64,000 nt of DNA, taken from Nocardia jiangxiensis NBRC 101359. GTDB taxonomy: Bacteria; Actinomycetota; Actinomycetes; Mycobacteriales; Mycobacteriaceae. The position numbers and the translations under genes are program-made. The stretch is taken from the NCBI RefSeq assembly GCF_000308615.1, contig NZ_BAGB01000063.1:1-64000 (forward strand), in the 5' to 3' direction. Under the pieces are notes generated by a model, which ran no database searches, was not told the origin of the DNA, and saw only the letters and a program-made list of their open reading frames with translations. Position 1 is the first letter of the stretch. Each line of letters opens with the position of its first letter. Below are positions 21,103 to 29,462 of the stretch, piece after piece.

Positions 21103-22230
21103 TTGGCGCACAACACCGATGACCGATCCCCAGCCTGGTACCGCACGGCGGCAACGGCATTGAGCGGGCGGGAGTGGGCCTCGATCGGCACGATGGCAGC
21201 GGTCGTCCTGGCACTGCACGTCGTGGGATGGCTGACGCTGACCACGCTCGTCGCTCCGCAGCATTTCAGCTTGGGCACCAAGACATTCGGCGGCGGGATC
21301 GGTGTCACCGCCTACACCCTGGGAATGCGGCACGCCTTCGACGCCGACCACATCTCCGCCATCGACAACACCACACGCAAACTGATGAACGACCGGCAAC
21401 GCCCGCTGTCGGTCGGGTTCTACTTCTCCCTCGGCCATTCCACGATCGTGTTCGCGCTGGCGCTGCTGCTCTCGTTCGGCGTGCGCTCGCTGGCCGGCCC
21501 CGTCGCGAACAACTCCTCGGCGCTGCATCACTACACCGGCCTGATCGGCACCAGTGTGTCCGGCACGTTCCTGTACCTGATCGCCGGGGTCAACGTCGTC
21601 GTCCTGATCGGCATCGTGCGGGTCTTCCGGGACATGCGCAGCGGCGACTACGACGAACAACAGCTCGAAAACCAGTTGGCCAAACGGGGATTGGTGAACC
21701 GGCTGCTGAGCAGGTCGATGGCCTCGATCGGCAAACCCTGGCAGATGTATCCGGTCGGGCTACTGTTCGGGCTGGGCTTCGACACCGCCTCCGAGGTCGC
21801 CCTGCTCGTGCTGGCGGGCACCGGCGCCGCGGCCGGACTGCCCTGGTACGCGATCCTGTGCCTGCCGATCCTGTTCGCCGCGGGCATGAGCCTGTTCGAC
21901 ACCATCGACGGGTCGTTCATGAACTTCGCCTACGGCTGGGCCTTCGCGAAACCGGTCCGCAAGGTCTACTACAACATCACCATCACCGGACTGTCGGTCG
22001 TGGTCGCCCTGGTGATCGGCAGCGTCGAACTCCTCGGCCTGCTCGCCCGGCAGTTCGGCTGGACCGGCGGCTTCTGGGACCGGATCGGCAGCCTGGATCT
22101 GAACCTGCTCGGTTACGGCATCGTCGGACTGTTCATCGTGACCTGGGTGGCCTCCGTGCTGATCTGGCGTTTCGCCGGGATCGAGCAGAAGTGGTCCATG
22201 CAGGAGGATTACGCCGGTCCGTCCGAGTAG
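21103..22230 (+). CDS. Nickel/cobalt permease of the NiCoT (HoxN/NixA) family
   Basis: Protein of 375 residues with about eight membrane helices. The metal-selectivity signature RHAFDADHISAIDN (HX4DH) lies near residue 77, and the second family motif GLGFDTASEVALL near residue 222. It imports Ni2+ or Co2+. The start is TTG at 21103, six bases after a very good Shine-Dalgarno GAGGAGA; no better start exists. It sits between the secreted-protein gene and the convergent GntR regulator, inside the catabolic island. This suggests that some island enzyme needs nickel or cobalt; the His-tailed DUF3500 protein is the obvious candidate. Confidence 0.92.
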   Translation: MAHNTDDRSPAWYRTAATALSGREWASIGTMAAVVLALHVVGWLTLTTLVAPQHFSLGTKTFGGGIGVTAYTLGMRHAFDADHISAIDNTTRKLMNDRQRPLSVGFYFSLGHSTIVFALALLLSFGVRSLAGPVANNSSALHHYTGLIGTSVSGTFLYLIAGVNVVVLIGIVRVFRDMRSGDYDEQQLENQLAKRGLVNRLLSRSMASIGKPWQMYPVGLLFGLGFDTASEVALLVLAGTGAAAGLPWYAILCLPILFAAGMSLFDTIDGSFMNFAYGWAFAKPVRKVYYNITITGLSVVVALVIGSVELLGLLARQFGWTGGFWDRIGSLDLNLLGYGIVGLFIVTWVASVLIWRFAGIEQKWSMQEDYAGPSE

Positions 22231-22237
22231 CGACGAC

Positions 22238-22948
22238 CTAGCAGTTGTCGGCGCCCGACGATGACGGATCGTTCGACATGGCGAAATTCAGCTGCAGTGC
22301 GCGCCGGACCGCCGACAGATGATGTCGCATCGCCGCCGCGGCCGACTCCGGATTGTGAGTGCCGATCGCGGCGAGGATCGCCTCGTGTTCCTTGACCGAC
22401 TCGAGCCGCGGATTCGTGCGATCGGCATTGCTGTACTGCCGCACGACCAGGGGGTACAGCAGGCTGTCGACGAACCTGGTGAGGGTGGACTGCCGCGCGG
22501 CCTGCCGGATCTGCTCGTGGAACCGGTGATTGAGTCGCACGTACTCGTCGCGCCCGCCGGGCTTCTGCTGGTCCCACATGCGCCGACAGGTCTCGGTCAT
22601 CGCCGCGATGTCCTCGTCGGTGGCGCGTTCGGCGGCCTTGGCCGCGAGCGCCGCCTCGAGTACGGCGCGCGTCTCCAGGATCTCGACGGCCTCCTCCACC
22701 GTGAACGAGCGGGTGCGGGCGCCGCGGTTCACCTCGGTGGTGACGTACCCCTCCTGCGCGAGCCGCGCGAGCACCGAGCGGACCGTGCCGCGCGAAACAC
22801 CGAGCTGCGTGGTGAGCTCGGATTCGGTGAGGCGGGAGTCGGGCGCGTAGTGGCCGGATATGATCAGCGCGCGGAGATCCTGATATGCCTGGGCGGTCCG
22901 GTTGGCGACCGAATCCGCGCCGACCTCGTTACCCACGGACACCACCAT
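22238..22948 (-). CDS. GntR-family regulator, FadR/FCD subfamily
   Basis: Protein of 236 residues. The N-terminal winged helix is YQDLRALIISGHYAPDSRLT followed by ESELTTQLGVSRGTVRSVLARL. The C-terminal FCD ligand domain has the metal-binding histidine pattern (LNHRFHEQI, VKEHEAIL, AMRHHL). FCD regulators usually bind carboxylate metabolites and release DNA. Two TTGT-N3-ACAA palindromes stand upstream of its own start, and four more upstream of the three operons of the island, so it is the probable regulator of the whole set, itself included. Confidence 0.92.
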   Translation of the reverse strand: MVVSVGNEVGADSVANRTAQAYQDLRALIISGHYAPDSRLTESELTTQLGVSRGTVRSVLARLAQEGYVTTEVNRGARTRSFTVEEAVEILETRAVLEAALAAKAAERATDEDIAAMTETCRRMWDQQKPGGRDEYVRLNHRFHEQIRQAARQSTLTRFVDSLLYPLVVRQYSNADRTNPRLESVKEHEAILAAIGTHNPESAAAAMRHHLSAVRRALQLNFAMSNDPSSSGADNC

Positions 22949-22994
22949 GGCGCGATACCTCCCCGCGATTCGGGGGCAACGTTCACAATGCCAT

Positions 22995-23007
22995 GTTGTT
23001 CAACAAC
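22995..23007. promoter_or_regulatory. Predicted GntR operator, site 3
   Basis: GTTGT-TCA-ACAAC, 47 bases upstream of the gntR start; suggests autoregulation. Confidence 0.65.
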
Positions 23008-23080
23008 ACTGGAGCGTTGCCCTGTGATTGCCCGGTCATCATCCTGCGTGAATTGGACCGACCGGATACTAGTGTTCAGT

Positions 23081-23093
23081 ATTGTTGCACAAT
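23081..23093. promoter_or_regulatory. Predicted GntR operator, site 4
   Basis: ATTGT-TGC-ACAAT, extended to a perfect 15-base palindrome at 23080-23094. Lies between gntR and the end of the second ABC operon, so it most likely acts with site 3 on gntR. Confidence 0.65.
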
Positions 23094-23165
23094 ATGTCCG
23101 TTTTGCGCGAACGCAGCAGCGATCGAGCCCCGGCGTTCCGGGCACCCGATCGCCTGCGTGCGCGC

Positions 23166-24191
23166 TTATTTCTTGATCAGCGCCAGCGCGTCGGCCTGCA
23201 CCGACAGATCGGTATAGCTGTCGTAGGCGAGGACCTTCGTCTGAGTACCGCTGGCAATGTTCTGTTTCTGGATGAATTCCGCCTTCTTCTCGGGGAAGTC
23301 GAGGGTGGGCGAATAGCAGCCGTTCTGGTTGATGAACTGCCATTCCTGTTCACCCTCGGCCGCGGAACCCCCGGCGCCCGTGTACGCCTGCACATACGGG
23401 TCCTTGGATTCGGGCGTTCCCAGGTAGGCGAACAGCTGCGCATAGCCCGCCAGAACCTTCACCAGGGCGGAGCGTTTCTTGGAGATCGCCTCGGTCGAGG
23501 CCACCGCCGCGTTGTTCATCCACAGCGGAAGCTCCTCGTTCACTGTGGCGATCATCCGGGCGCCCTGCTTCGTCGCGAGCGCCTGGTTGCCGACCTGCCC
23601 GTAACCGCAGTCGACCTGTCCGGCCAGGGCCGCCTTCAGCGAATCGGCACTACTGCCGACATTGCGGAAGGTGGCACCGTCCTTGGAGATCCCGTATTTG
23701 GCGAACAGTGCGGCGAATACGGCGTACAACTCCGCCCCGACCGCACCGACACCGAGCGACTTGCCACCGAGGTCGCGCACGGAGGTGATCTGCGGATCCT
23801 TGGTGAACAGGGCGCTGGTGGACACGACCTGCGTGCCGCCGACGACCTTGAGCCGCATCCCCTTCTCGATCCCCGGGAGTATGCCGATCAGCCCGCTGGT
23901 CATGGTGAGGTCGGACGACCCCGACGCGACGGCGGCGAGAACCTGATTGCCGGCGCTGACGTTGGAGATCTTCGTCTTCACCCCGAGCTTGTCGAAATAC
24001 TTTCCGTCAGTGAGCAATTGGTTGAGCGCGACGGCCGCGGTGGCGGAGGTGTTGATGATCGAGATCGTGTTGGGATCACTACCGCAGGCGGCCAGCAGCC
24101 CCGCCGCGCCCACCCCGGCGGTGAGACCGAGAAAGCCGCGACGCGACAGGCGTCCGAGCGGACGCTGGACATGCGTCGTTGCATGATTCAT
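23166..24191 (-). CDS. ABC transporter substrate-binding lipoprotein (Tat signal)
   Basis: Protein of 341 residues. The N-terminus has a twin-arginine motif SRRGFLGL followed by a hydrophobic stretch and the lipobox LLAAC, so it is probably a Tat-exported lipoprotein. The mature part is an NMT1/SsuA-like solute-binding protein (DLTMTSGLIGILPGIEKG, VRDLGGKSLGVGAVGAEL, DCGYGQVGNQALATKQG). It belongs with the permease (25106-25966) and ATPase (25963-26781) of the second importer and is the last gene of that minus-strand operon. The ligand is unknown and differs in sequence type from the first lipoprotein. Confidence 0.88.
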   Translation of the reverse strand: MNHATTHVQRPLGRLSRRGFLGLTAGVGAAGLLAACGSDPNTISIINTSATAAVALNQLLTDGKYFDKLGVKTKISNVSAGNQVLAAVASGSSDLTMTSGLIGILPGIEKGMRLKVVGGTQVVSTSALFTKDPQITSVRDLGGKSLGVGAVGAELYAVFAALFAKYGISKDGATFRNVGSSADSLKAALAGQVDCGYGQVGNQALATKQGARMIATVNEELPLWMNNAAVASTEAISKKRSALVKVLAGYAQLFAYLGTPESKDPYVQAYTGAGGSAAEGEQEWQFINQNGCYSPTLDFPEKKAEFIQKQNIASGTQTKVLAYDSYTDLSVQADALALIKK

Positions 24192-24230
24192 TACTACTGT
24201 CTCCGAGTCCAGGTGAGATGGGGGCGAGAA

Positions 24231-25088
24231 CTAGCCGGCGAGCTGGGGATAGATCCGGGCCGCGGTGCCGCCGAGAATGTCGACACGCTGCTCGGGGGCG
24301 AGTTCGGCGAGAGCGCCCTCGACGAAGGCGCGCAGTTCGGCGAGCGAACCCGCGGACGCGGGGAAGTTCGAACCCCACGCGATCCGCTCGGAACCGAATC
24401 CCTCGACCAGCCGGGCGATCAGCTTGGCCGGATCACCGTCGGGCTCGGCCGCGGCCCGGCGGATCGTGATCGGGGTGATCTTCAGGAAGACGTTCGGGAA
24501 CCCGGTGAGCTCGAACAACTCACTCAGGACCGAATACGGCGGTCCCCCAGCAAGATTCGGCCGGGCGCCGTGATCCAGGGCGACGACCAGTCCGGGATGG
24601 CGACGCAGGACCGACGCCAGAACCGGTGCGTGCTCGGAGTGCATCTGGATGCACACCGGGATCCGGTCCGCCTCCAGGCGCGACCAGGCCGGTTCCAGCC
24701 GGGGATCGTCCAGGCTCGCGGCATTGTTGACCGCCGTCGTTCCGTCGGCCGCCCGCACGCGCACCCCGGCGAAACCCCGCTCGCCGATCCAGTGGTCGAT
24801 CCGTTCCAGGGCGTCATCGGCGACCAGGTCGATCGAACCGACGCCGATCAGCCGGTCCCGGTGATCGGCCAGCGAGTCGGCGACATAACTGTTGTCGAAT
24901 CCGTACATCGTCGCCGCCTGCACGACGGCCGCCTTCTCGATCCCGGCCTCATCGAGCGAGCGCAGCAACTGCTCGAGCGTCACGGGGCGCTCCGAAGACC
25001 AGGTCGACCGGTTGCCACCGAGCGGACGGGACGGATAGCGCTCGGTGTCCGGGGAAATGATGTGTGTGTGCAGATCGAAGAGTGTCAT
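24231..25088 (-). CDS. LigI-like amidohydrolase (COG3618), copy 1
   Basis: Protein of 285 residues of the amidohydrolase TIM-barrel superfamily. It begins MTLFDLHTHIISPDTERYPS (HxH metal motif at strand 1) and has ALDHGA, and WGSNFPASAG near the end carrying the usual distal aspartate position replaced by asparagine. COG3618 includes 2-pyrone-4,6-dicarboxylate lactonase (LigI). It is clearly paralogous to the gene at 33209-34066 (RYPxxPLGG, RPVT, DEAGI, NSYV in the same order). Start ATG at 25088. The role is probably lactone or C-C hydrolysis in the island pathway. Confidence 0.8.
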   Translation of the reverse strand: MTLFDLHTHIISPDTERYPSRPLGGNRSTWSSERPVTLEQLLRSLDEAGIEKAAVVQAATMYGFDNSYVADSLADHRDRLIGVGSIDLVADDALERIDHWIGERGFAGVRVRAADGTTAVNNAASLDDPRLEPAWSRLEADRIPVCIQMHSEHAPVLASVLRRHPGLVVALDHGARPNLAGGPPYSVLSELFELTGFPNVFLKITPITIRRAAAEPDGDPAKLIARLVEGFGSERIAWGSNFPASAGSLAELRAFVEGALAELAPEQRVDILGGTAARIYPQLAG

Positions 25089-25105
25089 CGTCGTCCTTAC
25101 TTCGG

Positions 25106-25966
25106 TCAGTCGCGCCACGGCGCGGCGATCTTCTCCAGCCAGCGAGCCACACCGGTGAGCAGGACACCGATCAGCATCAGGGTCAGCACCGGGACCAGCA
25201 TCGAATCGGTCTGATAGGCCGCGCCGTAGGTCTGGATCCGCCCGCCGAGTCCGGAAATACCGGTGAAGAACTCGGCGGCGACCGTACCGATCAGCGCACG
25301 GCCGATCGAGATGCGCAGGCCGGTCATGATGAACGGCACCGAACTGGGCAGGATGATCTTGCGGAAGACCTGCCCTTCCGAGGCCATATATGCCCGGCTG
25401 ACATCGAGCACGTGCTGATCGACCTCGTGCACACCGGCGGCGGTGTTGAACAGCATCGAGAACACGGTCAGCATGAACACCACGACGACCTTGGACTCGA
25501 CCCCGAGGCCGAACCACACGATCACCAGCGGGATGATCGCCAGCAGCGGGGTCGCGTTGAGCGCGCTCATGATCCATTCGACCGACGACGCGACCAGCGC
25601 ATATCGCCCGATGATCAGACCGCCGAGGACGCCGACGACCACACCCAGCACCAGCCCCATGGCCAGAATCTCGAAACTCTGCCCGATAGCGGTGAACAGC
25701 GTTGCGGAGGTGACCTGGTCCCAGGCCGCCGCGGCGACAGCCGTCGGGCAGGAGGTGAACAGCGGGTTGGCCTGTCCGATGATCTGCCAGCTGATCAGCA
25801 GTACCGCGGCCACGGCCAGCCGCAGCGCCCACACCAGGCCCAGGCGGCGCAAGCGTGCCTGACGCTGCTGCTGGGCCCACTCGCGCTCCTCCGCGGTGGG
25901 CTCGTCCGACGCCCCGGTTCCCTGTGCTTTCGCAGATCCGCGAACCACACTCTGAATCGTCGTCAT
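25106..25966 (-). CDS. ABC transporter permease, NitT/TauT family
   Basis: Protein of 286 residues with about six helices. The cytoplasmic loop GLRISIGRALIGTVAAEFFTGISGLGGRI carries the permease signature. The N-terminal 35 residues are hydrophilic and charged. The start codon at 25966 overlaps the stop of the ATPase gene by four bases (ATGA). It forms the channel of the second importer with the ATPase just upstream and the Tat lipoprotein encoded two genes downstream; the amidohydrolase gene is inserted between permease and lipoprotein genes. Confidence 0.9.
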   Translation of the reverse strand: MTTIQSVVRGSAKAQGTGASDEPTAEEREWAQQQRQARLRRLGLVWALRLAVAAVLLISWQIIGQANPLFTSCPTAVAAAAWDQVTSATLFTAIGQSFEILAMGLVLGVVVGVLGGLIIGRYALVASSVEWIMSALNATPLLAIIPLVIVWFGLGVESKVVVVFMLTVFSMLFNTAAGVHEVDQHVLDVSRAYMASEGQVFRKIILPSSVPFIMTGLRISIGRALIGTVAAEFFTGISGLGGRIQTYGAAYQTDSMLVPVLTLMLIGVLLTGVARWLEKIAAPWRD

Positions 25967-26781
25967 TGGTCGCCTCCAGCTCGGATTTCGCGAGCCACGA
26001 TGTCGCGGGCCTCGAGGAACGCGGGATCGGACTTCACCTCGTCGACCGAACCGCGCGTGCCGAGGTTCACATCGATGATCTTGTGCACGCGTCCGGGATG
26101 CGGCAGCAGCACCAGGATCCGATTGCTGAGGTAGACCGCCTCGTCCAGGTCGTGCGTGACGAACATGATCGTCTTGCGGGTGGTCGCCTGCAGTTGCAGC
26201 AGTTCGGCCTGCAATCCCTCGCGAGTCTGGGCGTCCAGGGCCGAGAACGGCTCGTCCATCAGCAGGATCTCCGGATCCACGGCCAGCGCTCGCGCGAGTC
26301 CCACGCGCTGTTGCATACCGCCCGACAGCTGTTTGGGGTAGTACCGCTCGTAATCCTTCAGACCGACGAGTTCGAGAGCCTCGCGCGATCGCGCCAGGCT
26401 CACCTCCTTCGCGGTCTTCTTGAGTTCCAGGCCGAACTGCACGTTCCGCAACGTGGTGCGCCAGGGCAGCAGGGATGCCTGCTGGAAGACGATGGCCCGG
26501 TCGTGGCCGGGTCCGCTGACGTCCCGGCCGTCGACCCGGACCGCTCCGGCGTCGGGTTTGAGCAGTCCGCCGATAATGCGCAGCAAGGTGGTCTTACCGC
26601 AGCCACTGAGGCCGACGACCGAGACGATCTCCCCCTCGTTCATCTCGAAGGAGATGTTCTTCAGCACCTGGACGAACCTGGCGCGCTTGCGGTCGGCCAT
26701 CGACCGGAAGCTGCGCGACACCCCATCGACCGACAGCTTGGCCGGTTTCACCGCCGACCGCGGCGCCGTCGCGGCCGTCAT
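25963..26781 (-). CDS. ABC transporter ATP-binding protein, NitT/TauT family
   Basis: Protein of 272 residues. Walker A GLSGCGKTT, Q loop IVFQQASLLPW, signature LSGGMQQRVGLARAL, Walker B EILLMDEPFSALD and H loop FVTHDLDEAVYLS are all present. Start at MTAATAPRS; a longer frame upstream is the decarboxylase-like gene in another frame. ATGA overlaps occur at both ends, with the decarboxylase-like gene before and the permease after, so translation is coupled through three genes. Powers the second importer. Confidence 0.93.
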   Translation of the reverse strand: MTAATAPRSAVKPAKLSVDGVSRSFRSMADRKRARFVQVLKNISFEMNEGEIVSVVGLSGCGKTTLLRIIGGLLKPDAGAVRVDGRDVSGPGHDRAIVFQQASLLPWRTTLRNVQFGLELKKTAKEVSLARSREALELVGLKDYERYYPKQLSGGMQQRVGLARALAVDPEILLMDEPFSALDAQTREGLQAELLQLQATTRKTIMFVTHDLDEAVYLSNRILVLLPHPGRVHKIIDVNLGTRGSVDEVKSDPAFLEARDIVAREIRAGGDQ

Positions 26782-27665
26782 CGCTCGCCCAGGTAGCGGT
26801 TGTAGTCGGCGAACAGGTCCTCGACGGTGGGCTTGTCGCTGATCAGATGCTGCTGGGCCGCGTAGTCGATCGACAGTCGCAGCGCTTCGCGGATGCTGCC
26901 GGTCAGGCCGTGGCCGTATCCGCGCGGACCCGGCTCGGACTTCGCTGTCCACGCGTCGATCTCCGCGGCGAAGGCGTCCAGGACATTGCGCACGGCGTCG
27001 GGGTCCTCGCGCAGGATCTCGGTGCGCACGGTCAGCAGGTGGTTGATCGGCACCGTCTCGTGCCGCTGGTACCAGGCTTGCTCGACCGTCTTGTAGTCCT
27101 GGATCAGCGGTTCGAGCGGCGCGTCGGCGGGCACCGCCTTCGGGCCCATCACGACCGCGGCGATATCGCCCGAGCGGGCCAGATCGACCAGTGAGCCGGA
27201 GGTTCGTTCGACATTGGCCGGTTCGAGGTATTCGGCGACGTGCGGTCCCTCGGTGGTGACCCAGGCGATGTCGTCGGGGTCCACGCCGTAGTCCTCGGCC
27301 AGTACCCCGCGCACCCACATCCCGGTGGTCTGCGTGTAGGCACGGACGCCGACTCGCTTGCCCGCCAGGTCTTTCGGGTTGTCGACCGGACCGCCGACCA
27401 ATCGGCAGATCGACCGATGATGGAAGTTGCCGTGCAGGGACAGCGGCAGCAGGCTCAGTTCCTTACCGGCCTCGCGGGCCTGTAGGTAGGTCGCCAGCGC
27501 CAGTTCGGAGAAGTCGAACTTCAGCTCTCGCACCATCGGGGCGAACGCCCGATGGATCGGTTCGATCTCCGGGAATTCGACCTGGACGTTCTGCGGTGCA
27601 CGCTCGCCGGACTTGATCGCCGTCGTATAGAGGTAGTCGCGAACCGCCGCTGTGTAGGTCTTCAC
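26778..27665 (-). CDS. 4,5-dihydroxyphthalate-decarboxylase-like protein, copy 2
   Basis: Protein of 295 residues, no signal peptide. It shows the complete family pattern: MVRELKFDFSELALATYLQA, HHRSICRLVGG, DLAGKRVGVRAYTQTTGMWV with RGVLAEDYGVDPDDIAWV, and INHLLTVRTEILREDPDAV. It is the first gene of the second ABC operon and is coupled to the ATPase by an ATGA overlap. Known members decarboxylate 4,5-dihydroxyphthalate to protocatechuate; the many homologues beside ABC importers are uncharacterised, so the specific reaction is open. Confidence 0.78.
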   Translation of the reverse strand: MKTYTAAVRDYLYTTAIKSGERAPQNVQVEFPEIEPIHRAFAPMVRELKFDFSELALATYLQAREAGKELSLLPLSLHGNFHHRSICRLVGGPVDNPKDLAGKRVGVRAYTQTTGMWVRGVLAEDYGVDPDDIAWVTTEGPHVAEYLEPANVERTSGSLVDLARSGDIAAVVMGPKAVPADAPLEPLIQDYKTVEQAWYQRHETVPINHLLTVRTEILREDPDAVRNVLDAFAAEIDAWTAKSEPGPRGYGHGLTGSIREALRLSIDYAAQQHLISDKPTVEDLFADYNRYLGER

Positions 27666-27806
27666 TGTCCACCAGCCTTCCAGTGCGTTTCGTGCGTGGC
27701 CCGGCCGTCGTCCGTGATCGCGCCGCGCGGGGTGACCGCATGGGGACGTGACGTGCTGAATCCGATTCGAGGGGTGGGCGAGGTCGAACCATCGCTCTCA
27801 ACGCAG

Positions 27807-27819
27807 ATTGTCTAACAAG
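27807..27819. promoter_or_regulatory. Predicted GntR operator, site 5
   Basis: ATTGT-CTA-ACAAG, 142 bases upstream of the second ABC operon (minus strand). It shares its flanks with site 1. It lies in the 361-base divergent gap 27666-28026, which holds no gene. Confidence 0.68.
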
Positions 27820-27903
27820 ATGTGAGATCAAGCTAACACCGTTTCGGCATCACGGCAAGTATCTTGCCGCACTAGACGCTCCACTGCTAACGTGCCTAGA
27901 AAA

Positions 27904-27916
27904 GTTGTTAAACAAT
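27904..27916. promoter_or_regulatory. Predicted GntR operator, site 6
   Basis: GTTGT-TAA-ACAAT, 110 bases upstream of the plus-strand catabolic operon that starts with the CoxG-like gene. Same divergent gap as site 5. Confidence 0.65.
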
Positions 27917-28026
27917 CCAGGCAATTGGGAGGCAGTACCCTCCCAGCCGCAGAACCATCTCCGGCGTCCGTCCGCAGCCGCGCTCACCCCGTCCGACGCC
28001 GCCCGAGCCAAGCGAGGTCCTTTGCG

Positions 28027-28590
28027 TTGATCACGATCACAGAAGACATAGACGTCCCCGTCCCGACCGACCGCGTCTGGGAGGTGATCTCGGACCCGCC
28101 GCAAGTCGTCGGCTGCATCCGGGGCGCGGAACTCGGCGAATCCCACGAGGACGGTTCGTTCGACGGGGCCATGGTGGTCAAGTTCGGCGCGGTGCGAGTG
28201 AAATTCGGCGCACGCATCACACTCGATCTCGACGCCGAGACCCGAGAGGGACACCTGACGGCCCGGGGTAACGACGGGCAGGGCGCGACGCGGTACAAGG
28301 CCAATGCCACCTTCGGCGTCTCCGAGGGACCGACGGCCGGAACGTCCCGGGTGAGCGTGCGCGGCGAGATCACCCTGACCGGCAAGCTCGTCCCGCTGAT
28401 CGAAGCGGGTGCGGGAGCGGTCATCTCCCGTATGACGAAGGACTTCGCCGACCAACTCGTCCGCCGCTGCGCGGGCGATGAGGTGGTGGCCGCCGCCGCG
28501 CCGGTCCGCCGATCCTTCTGGGCGCGCCTGGGCGACTGGTGGCGACGGATCACCCAGAAGCAGCGGACCAGGCAGGAGGTCGCTCGATGA
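28027..28590 (+). CDS. SRPBCC / CoxG-like protein
   Basis: Protein of 187 residues. The START-like pattern (ITEDIDVPVPTDRVWEVISD, VVGCIRGAELGESHEDGSFD, MVVKFGAVRVKFGA, LVPLIEAGAGAVISRMTKDFADQL) is that of the carbon-monoxide-dehydrogenase subunit G (CoxG) family. These bind membranes or hydrophobic ligands and often accompany molybdenum hydroxylases, none of which is seen here. The start is TTG at 28027 after GAGG. The C-terminus is strongly basic (RRITQKQRTRQ). First gene of the plus operon; coupled to the aldolase by ATGA. Confidence 0.75.
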   Translation: MITITEDIDVPVPTDRVWEVISDPPQVVGCIRGAELGESHEDGSFDGAMVVKFGAVRVKFGARITLDLDAETREGHLTARGNDGQGATRYKANATFGVSEGPTAGTSRVSVRGEITLTGKLVPLIEAGAGAVISRMTKDFADQLVRRCAGDEVVAAAAPVRRSFWARLGDWWRRITQKQRTRQEVAR

Positions 28591-29441
28591 CGAGGCTGAA
28601 CAGTGTGATCGGCGCACTCGAATCGGGCGGACACGCGTTCGCGGCGTTCGCCCCGCCCGAGCCCGCCGCCGCACTCGACTTCGCGACCAGCGACTACGAC
28701 GGCCTGGTGTTCGAGTCCGAGCACAAGCCTTGGGATGCAACGACTTTGCGGGACACCCTGCAATACCTGCTGAATCGCCGGCGGATCTTCGAGGGCGAGA
28801 CGCTCGCTCCCTTCCCCACCCCGCTGGTCCGGGTTCCGGTCAACGGCGCGGAATTCGGTCAATGGCATGCCAAGCAGGCCCTGGACCTGGGCGCCTACGG
28901 CATCGTGTGGCCGCACATCTCCACGGTCGAGGAGGCGCGCAACGCCGTCGCCGCATGCCGGTATCCGCGACTGCCCGAGGCCGAACGCTTCGATCCGCCG
29001 GGTCTGCGCGGTGACGCGCCCGCCGCGGCCGCCCGCTACTGGGGGATCTCCAACACCGAGTACTACGCCAAAGCCGATGTGTGGCCACTGGATCCGGACG
29101 GCGAGATCCTCTGCGTCATCCAGATCGAGGATCAGCTCGGCATCGAGAATCTCCCGGACATCCTCGAGCAGGTGCCCGGCATCGGCCTGATCCTCATCGG
29201 CGAGGGCGACCTCAGCCAGGAACTGGGCATTCCCCGCCAGCTCGACCATCCACTGCTGAACGAGGCCAGGCAGCGGATCGTGCGGATCTGCAACGACCAC
29301 GGCGTCGTCGTCGGACATCCGCACGTCACCACATCCAACGTCGAGCAGGTGCTCGACGAGGGCTACCGCTTCCTGATGTCCGCGCCGGTGCGCAGTTACC
29401 CCGGCCTCGAACTCGGCCGCAAACTAACCGGCCGCTCCTGA
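28587..29441 (+). CDS. HpcH/HpaI-family aldolase / citrate lyase-like protein
   Basis: Protein of 284 residues with the HpcH/HpaI TIM-barrel pattern: DYDGLVFESEHKPWD, PLVRVPVNGAEFGQWHAKQA with LDLGAYGIVWPHI, CVIQIEDQLGIENLPDIL, and IGEGDLSQELG. The family cleaves 2-keto-hydroxy acids to pyruvate plus an aldehyde or keto acid using a divalent metal; the E of QIED and the D of EGDLS are the likely ligands. Together with the LigJ-like hydratase just downstream it could cleave 4-carboxy-4-hydroxy-2-oxoadipate, but this is inference. Overlaps the CoxG-like gene by four bases. Confidence 0.82.
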   Translation: MTRLNSVIGALESGGHAFAAFAPPEPAAALDFATSDYDGLVFESEHKPWDATTLRDTLQYLLNRRRIFEGETLAPFPTPLVRVPVNGAEFGQWHAKQALDLGAYGIVWPHISTVEEARNAVAACRYPRLPEAERFDPPGLRGDAPAAAARYWGISNTEYYAKADVWPLDPDGEILCVIQIEDQLGIENLPDILEQVPGIGLILIGEGDLSQELGIPRQLDHPLLNEARQRIVRICNDHGVVVGHPHVTTSNVEQVLDEGYRFLMSAPVRSYPGLELGRKLTGRS

Positions 29442-29462
29442 TCAGCACAACTGGAGACTTTC

